From Papaver somniferum (lineage: Eukaryota; Streptophyta; Magnoliopsida; Ranunculales; Papaveraceae): DNA of 64,000 nt. The notes below the pieces were generated by a model. It saw only the letters and a program-made list of their open reading frames with translations, searched no databases and had not been told where the DNA came from. A program made the position numbers and the translations under genes. Positions 11,922 through 23,700 of this stretch are shown one piece after another; the first letter of the stretch is position 1; each line of letters opens with the position of its first letter. The stretch lies in NCBI RefSeq assembly GCF_003573695.1, contig NC_039364.1, positions 233,795,656 to 233,859,655 of the forward strand, written 5' to 3'.

Positions 11922-12540
11922 TAGGGGTGTATAAAATGCCTGAAATCCTGCGGCCTCCGGTGTACCGCCCAGGTCTTAAGAAGCCCGTGGACGCTCGATA
12001 GCCTGTCATTGGCCTATCCGACCTACCCGGTAATTATAAGTGGGTGGTTCCGGATATTTGTTCAAAAATTGGAGCCCAATCTGTTTGCCGGTCTGGTATC
12101 CTGTTTATTTATCCGGCCTAACTGTCTGATAACATAAAATAAAGTTTTCTAGCAGTGTGATGGATTTCATTATGAATTAAATTTCAAGTTTGGACAAATT
12201 ATCGTGGTTGAATCAAATTTTAACTTATACTTCACAGTAATGAATATGAATTGCTTGAACTATCATTTGAACGAGTTAGAAATGTATCAATCATTCATCA
12301 AGCTAAAAAAAACACAAAACTATATTCTTTTTTTATTTTGTGAACTATCTCTTAGGCTCGACCTGGCCTGACCTGTTTTGTTTCACGGATATGGACAGGC
12401 CATGGACACTATTTTTTTGCTACTACCCGATCCGACCTGACCTGTCAAACTTAATGGATAGTAAGAACTACAAGCCCATATGGCCCGCCTGTGCTACAAT
12501 CGGGCTTAGGATGGCCTGCCCGGCCCGATGTACATCCCAG
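11922..12540. mobile_element. Non-autonomous hAT-like MITE, 619 bp
   Basis: The left end is TAGGGGTGTATAAAATGCC and the right end reads (complement) CTGGGATGTACATCGGGCC, an imperfect terminal inverted repeat of the TAGGGGTG type. An 8-bp TSD, ATTTTTAG, is present at 11914-11921 and 12541-12548. Subterminal GC-rich blocks (GGCCTGACC, GGCCCG) resemble those of the MITE at 3378-3992, and the two elements are close in length. The open frame at 12340-12678 runs through its right end and is not a gene. It lies about 540 bp upstream of the ATG at 13084, close to the probable transcription start. Confidence 0.85.
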
Positions 12541-13083
12541 ATTTTTAGGGTAAATATAAAGACCAAAAGAACGAAGACATGGTTTTTCTCGGAACAACCA
12601 AAGTTACCAAACAAAATCAGTGAGCAGAAACTCTCCTCCCTCTCTCCCACCATCGTCGCACATCTCATCCTCATTTGAAGGCAGGCAGGCAGGCAGCCAG
12701 ACCAGTAAGAAGATCGATCCTGACTTATGAATAGTATTGATTTGATTAGGGTTTGTTTCTTTTGTTCGGATTTTACGATTCGATTTCATCATTATTTATT
12801 TTTGAAGCAGTTTGATTTCATCATAGTCGATGGTCATTTTAATTTCTCAGGGGTGGGTTGGTTTCAGCTTTTCTTATTTGTTTGGTGAATTAGGTCTTTG
12901 TTTGAAAATTTTCAATTTTCCTATTTGTTTTTAAAAATTAGGGCTTTTTCGATTTTTCCTTTGTTCTTTAAAAGTTGGGGATTTTCTAGAACATCTTAAT
13001 AGTTGCTTGTAATTTATGGCTGGTGATCTTCTATTAATGTTGATTGCTGTCATTACTTGTTGTTAGGGAAGTAGAAAGATCAG

Positions 13084-13786
13084 ATGGCACTAAAAAGTGT
13101 CACAAAAATGCTATCCCAGAGGTGGTTCTCCACCAGCACCAGAGGCATTACCAATACTGGAGGAGGAACTGAGACCAGCAAACATGTAACAATGTTATTT
13201 CATTATTGGATTTGCATTTATTCATCTTTTAACATCTAATCGAAACAGGCCTTCTTACTTGTATGTGTTTAATGATCTATCAGATTACGGATGAAAAATG
13301 GCGAGGTCTTTATGAACGCATTAAGCAGGCTACTGCAGAAACAAACCAACTCAGGGATGAATGCAATGCTTACTTTGTACGCCCCTTCCTTCTATCCGCA
13401 CCTTTATTTCCTTTTGCTCTTTATACTCCGTGAATCTATGTCTGCCTATTAGAGGATTGAGCAGCTAATTTACCCATGTGCAATGCTACTAGTATTATTA
13501 TAGATATCACATTAAATTGCAATGCATGTTTCTTTTGCAGGCCCTAAAAAGGGCATTTCCCCAGGATCGAGTCGTATGGGCATTGTTCATTCTCAGTGTT
13601 GGTTATAACGTAGTTCTGCAGTCCCAAGAAATCTTGAAAACTAGAAATGTCATCAAAGATAAACAAACCCAGTTGACAGCTCGTCGTAACGCCATCAAAG
13701 ATAAACAAACCCAGTTGACAGCTCGTCGTAACGCCATCAAAGATAAAGAATCCCAGTTGACAGCTCGTCGTACCGAAATGCAATAA
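13084..13786 (+). CDS. Small membrane protein with mitochondrial-type N terminus, 146 aa, three exons
   Basis: Exons 13084-13185, 13284-13376 and 13541-13786 all join in phase 0 at GT-AG introns (donors GTAACA and GTACGC; acceptors CTATCAG and TTTTGCAG). The N terminus, MALKSVTKMLSQRWFSTSTR, is basic, Ser/Thr-rich and lacks acids, as in mitochondrial presequences. Exon 2 encodes a helical segment (WRGLYERIKQATAETNQLRD). Exon 3 gives a conserved-looking block ALKRAFPQDR followed by a hydrophobic span VVWALFILSVGYNVVLQ that could cross a membrane. Then come three 14-residue copies of (N)xIKDKxxQLTARR before the stop. I do not recognise the family and assign no function. A pyrimidine-rich leader with a CAGG run at about 12640-12700 and a 5'-UTR intron ending at 13083 are likely. 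Confidence 0.8.
13649..13774 (+). repeat. Coding minisatellite, three 42-bp units
   Basis: Units at 13649-13690, 13691-13732 and 13733-13774 each encode 14 residues. Units 1 and 2 differ at a single base; unit 3 has a few further changes (Lys-Gln-Thr becomes Lys-Glu-Ser in the middle). The unit length is a multiple of three, so copy-number change keeps the frame. The repeats form the Lys/Arg/Gln-rich tail of the protein after its hydrophobic span. Confidence 0.95.
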
Positions 13787-14099
13787 AGAAAGTAAAAATG
13801 AATGTCCTGGAAAAGAATATAGAGTGTCATTTGCATCTTTGTTACCCTCTTAGGTACTTTCTTGTCCTTGCAGTGAGTCTTTTGTTGCCTGCAATGTGAG
13901 TACGAGTTGCCCATATGACGTGCTCTAGGGAAGTCTGATTACTTCTTGGTAGAAAGATTGTCAAGTTTATTGGCCACTGTTCTGACATTTCCACTTGAGC
14001 AATAAAAATTATAATCCTAAACCACATAAAAAAAAAGCTGAAAATTATAATCCTAAAAAAAAACAAAAAAAGTACTCTCATGTGGTAATTCACTAGGCC
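13787..14099. other. 3' flank of the small membrane protein gene; nothing else seen
   Basis: Probable 3' untranslated and intergenic sequence. It includes a short direct repeat (aaaattataatcctaaa twice, near 14007 and 14040) and A-rich runs. No coding potential is recognised. Confidence 0.4.
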
Positions 14100-15213
14100 C
14101 TTCCAAACAGAATTTCCACTTCCTCCAGTTGGCCCCTCCCAGATAACAGTTGGTCTTCAAGTTCTGCAATAAAGAAAGAGGTACATTATATGAATTAGTC
14201 AAATGGGTATCAAGCCTTCAGAAGTACACATATAGCCTTCAGGAGTCAGGTTAATCCCTCTGTTTCAGGAAAAGAGATCCTTTTACTGTTTCAGTTTGGA
14301 CAGTTTTCAAGGAAACAACTTAACTAAAACAAAGGTAGTACTAGTAGTTCACAGAAATTAAAACTCACGACCTGCTTTGGATGAAATATCTGGACTGGCA
14401 AGTCAGACAGCATTCGAGAGGTGAACTGCTGCTTGCTGGCCTAAGCTAGATGACACTCAATGCCCAAAGGAAAACACGTGCCAAAACAAAACTTCAACCA
14501 AGATAATAGGAAGAGATAAATATCATAAGAGTAACCATATATGTCATCTTCTTCAGCAATTTAAACATGACTACTTCTAGAAAGAGATAAATATCTAAAT
14601 TGCAAAATGTAGGATAACCATTCTATTACGCATCAAGGGGTAGAAGCTGGTCTCAAGCTTGGTTGGGTAGAATCTGGTCTCAAGATTGTAAGCTCGTAAG
14701 TTTGGGTTCCGTTAATCCCCTTTCCTTTACAAAATAACAACCAAACAAAGCACAAATAAGATAAGCAGCAACTTACATTTGAAGCACATATAATCAGGTC
14801 TGGAAGCTTGGCCAAGACTGCGAATAAACCCCATAATTGGTGCCTTTCGTGAAGGAGCCTGCTTTGTTACCTCGTCTGCTGATACTTTGTTTGCTGATGC
14901 CTTCGTTTGCTGTTCGATCTTGGCTAGACTTTCTTTCACTCCCATCATCTCACTTTCTAAATTCTTCAACTGAATTCTTGCTTCTTTGATCTCAGCCAGA
15001 AGATCTTTCAGGGAAACTTCCTTTGGGGCATTTGTCAAGTAGCCCCACAAGGACAGAAGGTGTTTGCTGGCAAAATCAATCACTGCACCATATAAAACAA
15101 TCCTTTGACATTGATTTGATAAGTTCGATCCGTGCTGTGTTGCTTCATTTATTGTACTTGCACAAAGCTTAATGTCCTTTACTCTCTGCCCCATGATCCT
15201 TTTTTTGAAACTG
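14100..15213 (-). CDS. Candidate coiled-coil protein gene, unknown family
   Basis: A minus-strand exon from 15213 (after a TTGGTAG acceptor) or from an ATG at 15194 runs to 14777, where it meets a consensus GTAAGT donor. It encodes about 139 residues. The central part, VSLKDLLAEIKEARIQLKNL and on through ESLAKIEQQTKA, has heptad-like spacing typical of a coiled coil. A possible last exon follows a TTTATTGCAG acceptor near 14167 and reads LEDQLLSGRGQLEEVEILFG before a stop near 14100. Joining the two directly would create a stop at the junction, so an unseen middle exon or another splice site is needed. Just upstream, 15215-15345 in another frame encodes a repeated VPP motif (EVPPTGSQVPPSAAEVPP), possibly part of the same gene. 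No function is assigned. Confidence 0.4.
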
Positions 15214-15472
15214 ACCTACCAAACTCCATACTGACTCTGTTTGGGAAGCTGGAGGCACTTCTGCAGCAGATGGAGGCACTTGGGAACCAGTTGGAGGCAC
15301 TTCGGAACCTACTGGAGGCACCTGCTTCGGAGATGGAGTATTGATTAAGGTTAAATGGTCTGTTTTGGTTAGCTAATATATCCAAAACGATTAACAAATC
15401 TGCAAAATGTAGAGATGCCAGGATCCACAAAGGACCCGACCATTTCTCGTGATTTCTTACATCAACACTACA

Positions 15473-15745
15473 CTAACACATGTTACAGGATTTAATCAGA
15501 TCAAATTTGTCATGCCTGAATCGGTTGGAATCGGTCGGTATTTTCGTCGGAATCAGCGTCTTGTAGCTATTTGCTGGTGGCATTGATGTTGTTGTATCTT
15601 TAAGAAACTTGGATGATGTTGATGCTTCTAGTGTCTTTGATGATGTCGTTATTGATGCTTCTGGAGACTTTGATGATGTTGTTGTTGTTAGAGTTTGTGT
15701 TCTATTAAGACGAACATGAACATGATCATTAACAAACTTCATCAT
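15473..15745 (-). CDS. Ser/Thr-rich open frame, possibly first exon of the neighbouring gene
   Basis: The frame starts MMKFVNDHVHVRLNRTQTL and continues with a Thr/Ser/Glu-Ala repeat-like stretch (TTTTSSKSPEASITTSSKTL) of low complexity. No domain is seen. It lies upstream of, and on the same strand as, the coiled-coil exon, so it may be the 5' end of that gene. The gap contains plausible acceptors (CATTTTGCAG near 15397), but no model could be proven. Confidence 0.25.
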   Translation of the reverse strand: MMKFVNDHVHVRLNRTQTLTTTTSSKSPEASITTSSKTLEASTSSKFLKDTTTSMPPANSYKTLIPTKIPTDSNRFRHDKFDLIKSCNMC

Positions 15746-16679
15746 AACAATCGAGGTGAAAAATCTACTCCGAAATCAATTAGATTTGAAACAGGAAGAG
15801 GAAAACTTTAAAAAAACTTAAAAATAAAATCAGAGGTAAAAACAAACCCTAATAAAGTCTATAACTAAGTAGAGAGAAATTAGATGGAGTTTGATAAAGT
15901 AATGATATGTTCTTGCTTATATCTGCTCCAAAGGATCCGGTTTGAGAAAGAGAATCCTCAAGTTTTTCGTTTTAACTTTTTTAGGAGAGAGCAAGGTAGT
16001 TAATATCGCGTATCGGTATCGTATCGGTCGGGTCCTATACACCTATACAAATGATAATATCTGTTTTTACAGGTGATACATCATTTAATATAGAATTTCA
16101 AATAATATAAAATCATTGTAAACTAGATGACTGCTTCAGCAGTGTTAGGACGACCAAAGTAGGGGCTTGTTTTTTGTGATGCAATTTGTAACAGCTTTTG
16201 CAACAATGTCTGTAATAGTGATTTTATAACATTTATAAGCGTTATACTAGTGTAACACTTATATTGTAACAATTATGTATCATATTTTGTAACATTTATG
16301 TAACAGTTTTAGATATGATGGCTGAATTTTCTTTGTAATCAACGATCAAGATTAAAATTAAAAGTTTAGGTGACGGATTTTTGACCATTTTCATGACTAT
16401 TAGCCGTCAATTAGGTCGACTTGTATTCGTTTTCATCGCTCCTAACCGTAGTCGGGGAAGATAACTCTTCGATTGTTGACTCAAGTCGAGAAAAAACGAC
16501 CAATACTCATTCAATTGAATGGATTAAAACTGAAGAAAAAAATGGAAAAAAAAAACGTTGCAAGCAATGCATTTTTAGCCCCCCATAGTGACAGTATAGA
16601 AGGGACTCCCTTCAGTCGTCCCGAAAATAATAAGAATCATACACATATCTCAAATTTCCAAAATACAGGTGGTTTGTTA
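15746..16679. other. No gene recognised
   Basis: Contains a short cluster of cgtatcggtatcgtatcggtc near 16007 and a run of TGTAACA-type words between 16190 and 16310. The open frame at 16473-16730 has no recognisable content and enters the MITE that follows. Confidence 0.4.
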
Positions 16680-17293
16680 GAGCTTCTCCAATGGTCATTG
16701 TGTGTGCTTCCTATGTGGAAACACAAATAAGACATCCTCAATCTATTTTTCATTAAAAATTAGGGAGTGAAAAAAATTAATCTCCAATAGTATTGCATGT
16801 AACATATTCTTTTAATTAGTATAATTTTTATTTTCCATAATTAAGATTTTATTAGAGCTAAAAATAGTTAGTTAATATATTAGAGTTTCTCCAATGGCAT
16901 GTGTGTGGAGATAAATGTTAAAATCCACCTAGGATACACATCTATTTTCTCTAAAATCATTCTCCAACCATGATATCTTAAACCAATGTATAGATGACTT
17001 TGGTAGAAAATGTCAAGGAGAATGTCAAGTTTTAGACATTCCCCTTGACATTGTCTACCATCCTAGTCAGCTTTTAATTAATTGAATTGTCTTTGATATA
17101 TTAACGAACCATTTTTAGATTTAGTAAAATCTTAATTATGGAAAATAAAATTTATCCTAATTAATGAAGATGTTACATGCATTACTATTGGAGATGGATT
17201 TTTTTTCTCCCTAATTTTAAGAAAAAACATATCGGAGATGTCTTATACGTATTGCCACATAGGAAGCACACACAATGATCAGTGGAGAAGCTC
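16680..17293. mobile_element. Tourist-like foldback MITE (element B)
   Basis: Left arm from 16680 (GAGCTTCTCCAATGGTCATT...) and right arm ending at 17293 are imperfect inverted copies over about 200 bp each. Both are flanked by TTA, the usual TSD of PIF/Harbinger MITEs. Matching blocks include TGTGTGTGCTTCCTATGTGG, ATTGCATGTAACAT/ATGTTACATGCAT and TTTTCCATAATTAAGATTTT. The left arm of element A lies between the two arms. Confidence 0.75.
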
Positions 17294-17509
17294 TTAAAGT
17301 CAATTCAATTAAGTAAAAGTTGACTACGATGGTAGACAATCTCAAGGGGAATGTCTAAAACTAGACATTCACCTTGACAATGTCTACCCAAAGTCATCTA
17401 TACATTGGTTTAAGACATCAGGGTTGGAGAATGAGTTTAGAAAAAAATGGATGTGTATTCTAGGTGGATTTTGATATTATCTCCACACACATGCCATTGG
17501 AGAAGCTCT
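16883..17509. mobile_element. Tourist-like foldback MITE (element A), interleaved with element B
   Basis: Left arm 16883 to about 17080 (GAGTTTCTCCAATGGCATGTG...) and right arm from about 17310 to 17509 are inverted copies. They share TAAACCAATGTATAGATGAC, CCCTTGA and TCTACCAT blocks and have TTA at both outer ends. The right arm of element B lies inside. The order on the plus strand is therefore B-left, A-left, B-right, A-right. Confidence 0.75.
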
Positions 17510-17741
17510 TAGCCAACGTTGTGATTTTTGTCCCATTATTCAAGTAAATCTTTTTTTGTTATCCTTCATATTTATATTATATATTTCTCTGCATTGCAAT
17601 TGAAATTTGGTTTCCATCGTATATCCTATATTAGGGATTTTTACCTTCTCCAATTGACATTGTACTTTTCTGTAAGACTAGATTCATGTTTGATGAAAAA
17701 TTTATTCACAAAACCGATATTATCGGTATACAAGTAAAACA

Positions 17742-20700
17742 TGTTAGAGCATTGCTCGGTCGACCTCACATGCGTTGATATCTCAAGCATGTTTGTCAAT
17801 GTTAGTGATCAAAACTATAAGTCTTGATTTCTAGTCTGTTATAGCTAAGTCTCGGACTAGTATAGAAAGTGTAGTTGAGCTCAAGGACTTCATGGAGATT
17901 CATCATACAAGAAGAAGAACTACTCAAGGAACCGGTGGAACTTCTCGACAAAAAAGTATGTGAAGACTTGAACTTATCTGTCACTCAAAAGTCTATCTAC
18001 TCTATCTCTTACTCTTTGAGACAAGAAGTCGTATGCTATATATATATATAGACTTGGATTATACACATTTGGTATTTCGAGCCGAGTATACCTCGCCTAT
18101 CTATATATCGAATATGTGTTGGGAAGCTTTTCGCTTCGATCAAGTTTATCTTTACCTAGTGACGAAAGTCATGATATGTTTCAATCATCTTGAAAATTTC
18201 TCTGACGAAAAATGGTTTGTGAATAACAACTATATAACGTCCTCTGAGAATGTTTCAATGATTGAAATGAGAGTTTAGATTACATAACCAATGATGGACA
18301 TAAACATTATTGTGGAAACACATTTATGTATAAGTCCTATTCTCTGAACCAAAGTTTGCGAACTTTGTTGATCAAGAGAAATCGGAGAATGGCGCGAGCC
18401 AAGTCCGCGAACTGCCGAACTTCTCATCCCGAGAAATTCTGCTGGAGTTGACGAACTAGTTGCGTCCGCGAACCGGCGGAAGGTCTTTACCGAGATTTTC
18501 TGCTGGAGTTTATAAACTCTACCGGTTGCTTAAGTCCGCGAACCTAGTCTGCGAACTTGAGAAAGGTTATATATCTGAAGATGATTTCTAAACTTAAACT
18601 TATAAAGACTAAGGAATGCAGTTTGCAAACCGTGGCTATAAAGTTCATGAACCGATTCGAGTGAATCAAATCATGTTTGCTTCAATTGTGTCTTGTGTAG
18701 TACATGAGATTTCCTTGCAATTGAACAACTCTCTTAACTACTTCATATGAGTCATTTGGACTAGTTATGGTGAAGAAGAACATGGTTGATATGAAATGCT
18801 CATATGGCTAACCTTTTGGTTGACTATTATTGAACCAACAATGCACACGTTTGGGTACGTTTAACAAACCTAGAAGCGTGCAGTTCAAGTGTGTATAACA
18901 AGCTAAGTTTTCAATCTAATGGTTGAGAAATATGAGCTTGAATCTGAATCAGGTTTTCATCTAACGGTGGATATTGTTTGCTTTGCAACCAAGGAAAAAT
19001 CCTGATTTGAAAGACTATATATAGGAGACATCTAGTATTGTGCAAAACTAATCCCCACACCTTATGTCTGATACTAGTTTGCATACACTAGTGGAAAATA
19101 GAAATAAAACCACTGTCAGGACAAGAAGTTATATCGCTAAAAACGACTGTGTCCATTAGCAGTAATCTAGAAGTGGTTTTTTTCAAAACGACTGTGCCTG
19201 GCAAAGGTTGAATTCTTTAAAAAAATCACTTTCTTCATCAGCTGATTGATAAGTACTGACAAACACAGTAGTTTTTATTGATGATATTTATAAAAAAAAA
19301 AGAATAATTGATATTGATTCAGCTGAATCCAAAGGAGAATCAACTGAATCAAAAACTAAAAGCTGAATCACAATTAAATTAATATTACTTCAAAACAGAA
19401 TTCAACAAAATTAAATTGATAATGGATTTAAAACTTAATTTATATTAAAAAATGTATTCATTTTAGAGTTTCAACTAACAAAATACTGCAAGTCTGAAAA
19501 ACTGCTAACACTAAGTTGGAGAACCTTAACCTATATTCATATTGCAAGCTTCACATAATGAATTGGCTCAACTAAGGAGCAAGGTTCTACCATCAGTTCA
19601 TCATTGAGAATCTTCCTCTGACAGCCAAGATGCTCAAAAGCTATTTACCATGACTCTTTTTATCTTGACTCGCAACAAGGTTTGGCTACTGTATCAACTC
19701 TATCGTTCTTTCTGTTGTAGCTCCAGAACTCAGTTCAGTTGAAGCAAATTTTCAGAACCTGCACATTTTCAGCTTAATATTTATGAACAACATACACGAT
19801 TTTAGAGTACAAATGCTTCAAGGTTAATGTTCATAGATACATGTTTATGAGATAATCCACGATATATGCCTATGAGCTATATCAGTTCATAGAGAAATTT
19901 CAAAACTCATAGGGGATGTAAAACAGTTACATGCTAATGCTTATCTGAAGTTATAATGGAGCTTACCAAACACAGGTATCAAATTTTATGTTAATCTACC
20001 TGAGTTCTTGTCGAGCTCAAATGCATAGGTTTGTATATAGATATTATGAAAAGGGTTGAACAAAGAGAAACAAAAACTTATCTTTGAATTAGTGGTTGTT
20101 CAAAGACGTTCACGACCCTGCAACATCCTTTTTTCCCATTGCAACTATTCTCCATTCAGAGTTCAGATATTGTTCAACTCCAACACTGAAACAACAAGGA
20201 AGTTTAAGGATATAGGATATGATATATTCTAGGTAGATAAAATAACACAACAATTCAAATGTTATGCCGGCTAGGAACCAACAGTCCATTTGTAGGTAGA
20301 CTATGCTTAAATTTAGACAATGCAAATATGGTAAACCATCTGCCAACAGATACATTTTTTTTATAACATTTAAACTAAATATGAATTCTGAAAACCAAAT
20401 GGGGTGATGAAAGATCTTAATTGGGTGGCTTAGTTTCAATAAGAAGTTGTCAACCTGCATTCTTGTACAAGAAAGAATCCCTAGAGTCTACCTTTTTAAG
20501 TTACTGAACACGATAAAGAAAACATGCGGAGAGTTGAATATTTATAAAACTGATAAACTACATGTTCTTTAATATCAGCGTAATTATTTTTACTTCAAGC
20601 CTCTCTTGAACCTACACATGAAGTGACCAATTAAATTGCAAGCCCTTTCATACCAAATTAACATGCTCTGCCAAACCTGCAAAAAGAAAGATACACTACT

Positions 20701-23700
20701 AAGTTGAACTGAACTCATACAGTACTACAATGTCGTAGAAACAAAGACCCATGTTAAGTACAAACATAAAGAAATGCATAAGAAATAAGAGCTCGGAAAC
20801 AAACCATGTGTAAGTAAGTATCAACATGAGGCACTCTTTATTTAGTAATTCCTCGTGGGTCTTGATGCTTAAACTACCATTGAACACAACAAATTTAGTA
20901 TCAGGCAGGGTAAGTGTTGAACCGCTCAAACTCGTAGCAGATCTGAGGTTTAGATATAATTAAGAATCAACAGGAAATGATCAAAATCTTCATTGTTATA
21001 TGAAGGTTTAGTATGAACGCAAAATTATAACAACAACTTATCCAGCCACATGCTCAATTTGCTGCAGTGTCAAGAGGGGCCAGAGACTATAGTTTTTCCC
21101 ATCCCAGATTTTGCTTGACAGATAACATCCATAACCAAAATAGCTTGAGAAATGCATTCATGTTGAACTGATTAATAACCAATAGAAGCAAAGCAACCTC
21201 GGTAAGTAAGATATGATCTTCGAATATGAACTAAAATTATCTGCAAGTCAAACAATACACCTCAAAATATAATTCCACTAATGAATATGAACTAAAATTA
21301 CAAAGAAAGTAAATTACAACCCCTGCAGCACCTATTCATCTTCAAGTACCAAGAGGACTAAACCAAAACTAGCCTACTGAACTTTGTTAAATCAAAAACA
21401 CAAAAGAGTACAAGGAGTAGTAAATTAATCTCAATTCATAAGAAGATTCAAAAAAGGAAAAAAAATGTAAAAACTAAATCGATTAAATAAATAAAATCAC
21501 CAGAATAAAATGATTCTTAGGCCAAATTATAAGGTCCAACACGACAAAAGTTCCAAAGGATTAAGCTCTTCCATACAAAGAAATACAATACTAAAGAATT
21601 CCAAGTTTTTAACTAACAAAACCATCTATGGGATAACACAAAACAAGTCTCGATATTACTACTAAACTGAGGCAAACTATCAATGATTCTTATGAACCAG
21701 GCGAAATCTTTCATATTATGAATTTTTCACCAACACAACATAAAAATTCATAGATTCCTATACTAGCTGAGCAACCTTCAAGTCTCTAACTACCCACACA
21801 CATGAATGAAACAGCACACAACTGTAAATCTGTACACACAATACCTGTAAGAGATAAAACTACTGAACATAAAGAAAATAAAAATTGGATATATGCTCAA
21901 TCCCAGATCGACCACTGCTCTAAGAAGCTCCGCCTTTAATAAAAATTCTCCAAGTCCAGAACCATATATTTTAACATACCCCCTGCACCATTACAAAACA
22001 TTCACATTAGCCTCAAACTTTAAAGTTTCATACATACTATCAGAAATCGACAAAAAAAAAACTAATTTCTAGGGCTTGAGCAAAAAACCAAAAACGAAAT
22101 CATATCAATTTCACTCGCAAGATGTAATTAACTTTCAGAAATCCAAAATCACTAACAATTTCATAGAAAAAAATTTCTAAATTTTAGCAAACCCAATCTT
22201 AATTCCAGTTGAAATCAAATAAATTGAAATCAAATAAATCCAGGGTGTAAAAATTAAATATAACCAAGATAATGAGTTCGAAATTCAATGTTCGGAGTTC
22301 AAATCTAAATAGAGATTAATAGTTAATCTTACCGTTTTCATTATTTCACAAGATCTATATACTTGTGGTCATCATATTTTCTCGATCAGAACTCTAAGGA
22401 TTGTAAGAAAAATTGAAAGAAGAAAGGAACCCTAACCGTAAGATAGTAAAATCATCCCTTACGATTTCTGTCTTCATCAACATCCTCTAATTATTTTTCC
22501 GATACATCTTCTGTGCTATTTTTGTTGTTTAATTAGACAGATTATGAGAGAGATTGAGAGAGAGGTGGGGATGGAGAGTGATTGATTTGGTTTACTATAG
22601 GTTTTAGTTGATGGCTAGGGTTTGTCTATTTTCTTTTCAGATCGAATGATGTCACGAAATTTCTGGTGAAACTGAAAGATGAAGAAATGAGCTGGATTTG
22701 AGATTTGGGGATTTTAGGGTTTTCCTGAGAGATTGATGTGGTGAGTGAATGGATAAGAAGAAGAAGATGCGGTAGCTGTGAACTCTGAGTGAATGAAGAG
22801 AAAGGGGGAAATTTCCTTTTACAATTTCTTTTCTCATAGAAAATTCAGCCTCTCACAGTGGTTTCTGAAGTCCATAAGAAAGCCTACATTTTTATGGAAA
22901 TACGCGCTTATAATACGACTGTGAGAGAAACAAGTTTTCTATTTTCTTGTAAAAGCCACTGGGTCTCACAGATCATATAATTACCCTGGCCCGTGGAAGT
23001 CGTTTCTTCAAAGTCCATAAAGTTGTTAAAATCTCATTCTCCACTAGTGATACTAGAGTCGATTCTCCTTTAACCCTGTGGTTTTCTTTTCTCAAACCGT
23101 TTTAACGACTTAAAGACTTTATTGGGATTGTGAAGCCAGACCGATACTACTTTTATCGTAGTTTTGTGATCTGATCTTGCATCTTCAATCGTACGAGTAC
23201 AATCAGATTGATTGGCTTGAGATTTGATATCTCCGATAGGAAAGATATAAAGAATAATCACAAACACTTCGTCTCATCGTTTGTGATTCCACAACATCTT
23301 GTTTCGCTACCATACGATTAAGATTGTTGTGAGTTGATTGATTAATCTAGGATGTTCTTCGGGAATATAAGAATGGGTTATCAATTGGTTCTTGTTCACC
23401 TTGATTATTATCAAAAGACGGAACAAAACCTTTAAGGTTTATCTGTGGTAGACAGATTGATCCTTTGATAGACTTGTCTGTAGGAGACATATTTGTTTAT
23501 TGTTAAATCCTGCGATTTAGGGTCGTAGCAACTATTAGTTGTGGGTGAGATCAGCTAAGAGAATCAAGTGCGCAATATCCTGATGGTATCAGAGGCGTTG
23601 AAGCATAACTTTACCTTGGTCAGTGGGAGATTGGTTTGGGTTCAACTAAAATCCAGTACGAGGTTATCTTGGAGTAGGCTAGAGTATGTAGTGGCTTAAT

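Noticed and set aside
12340..12678. 112-codon plus-strand frame
   Set aside because: It runs across the right end of the hAT-like MITE and into the leader of the next gene, so it is chance.
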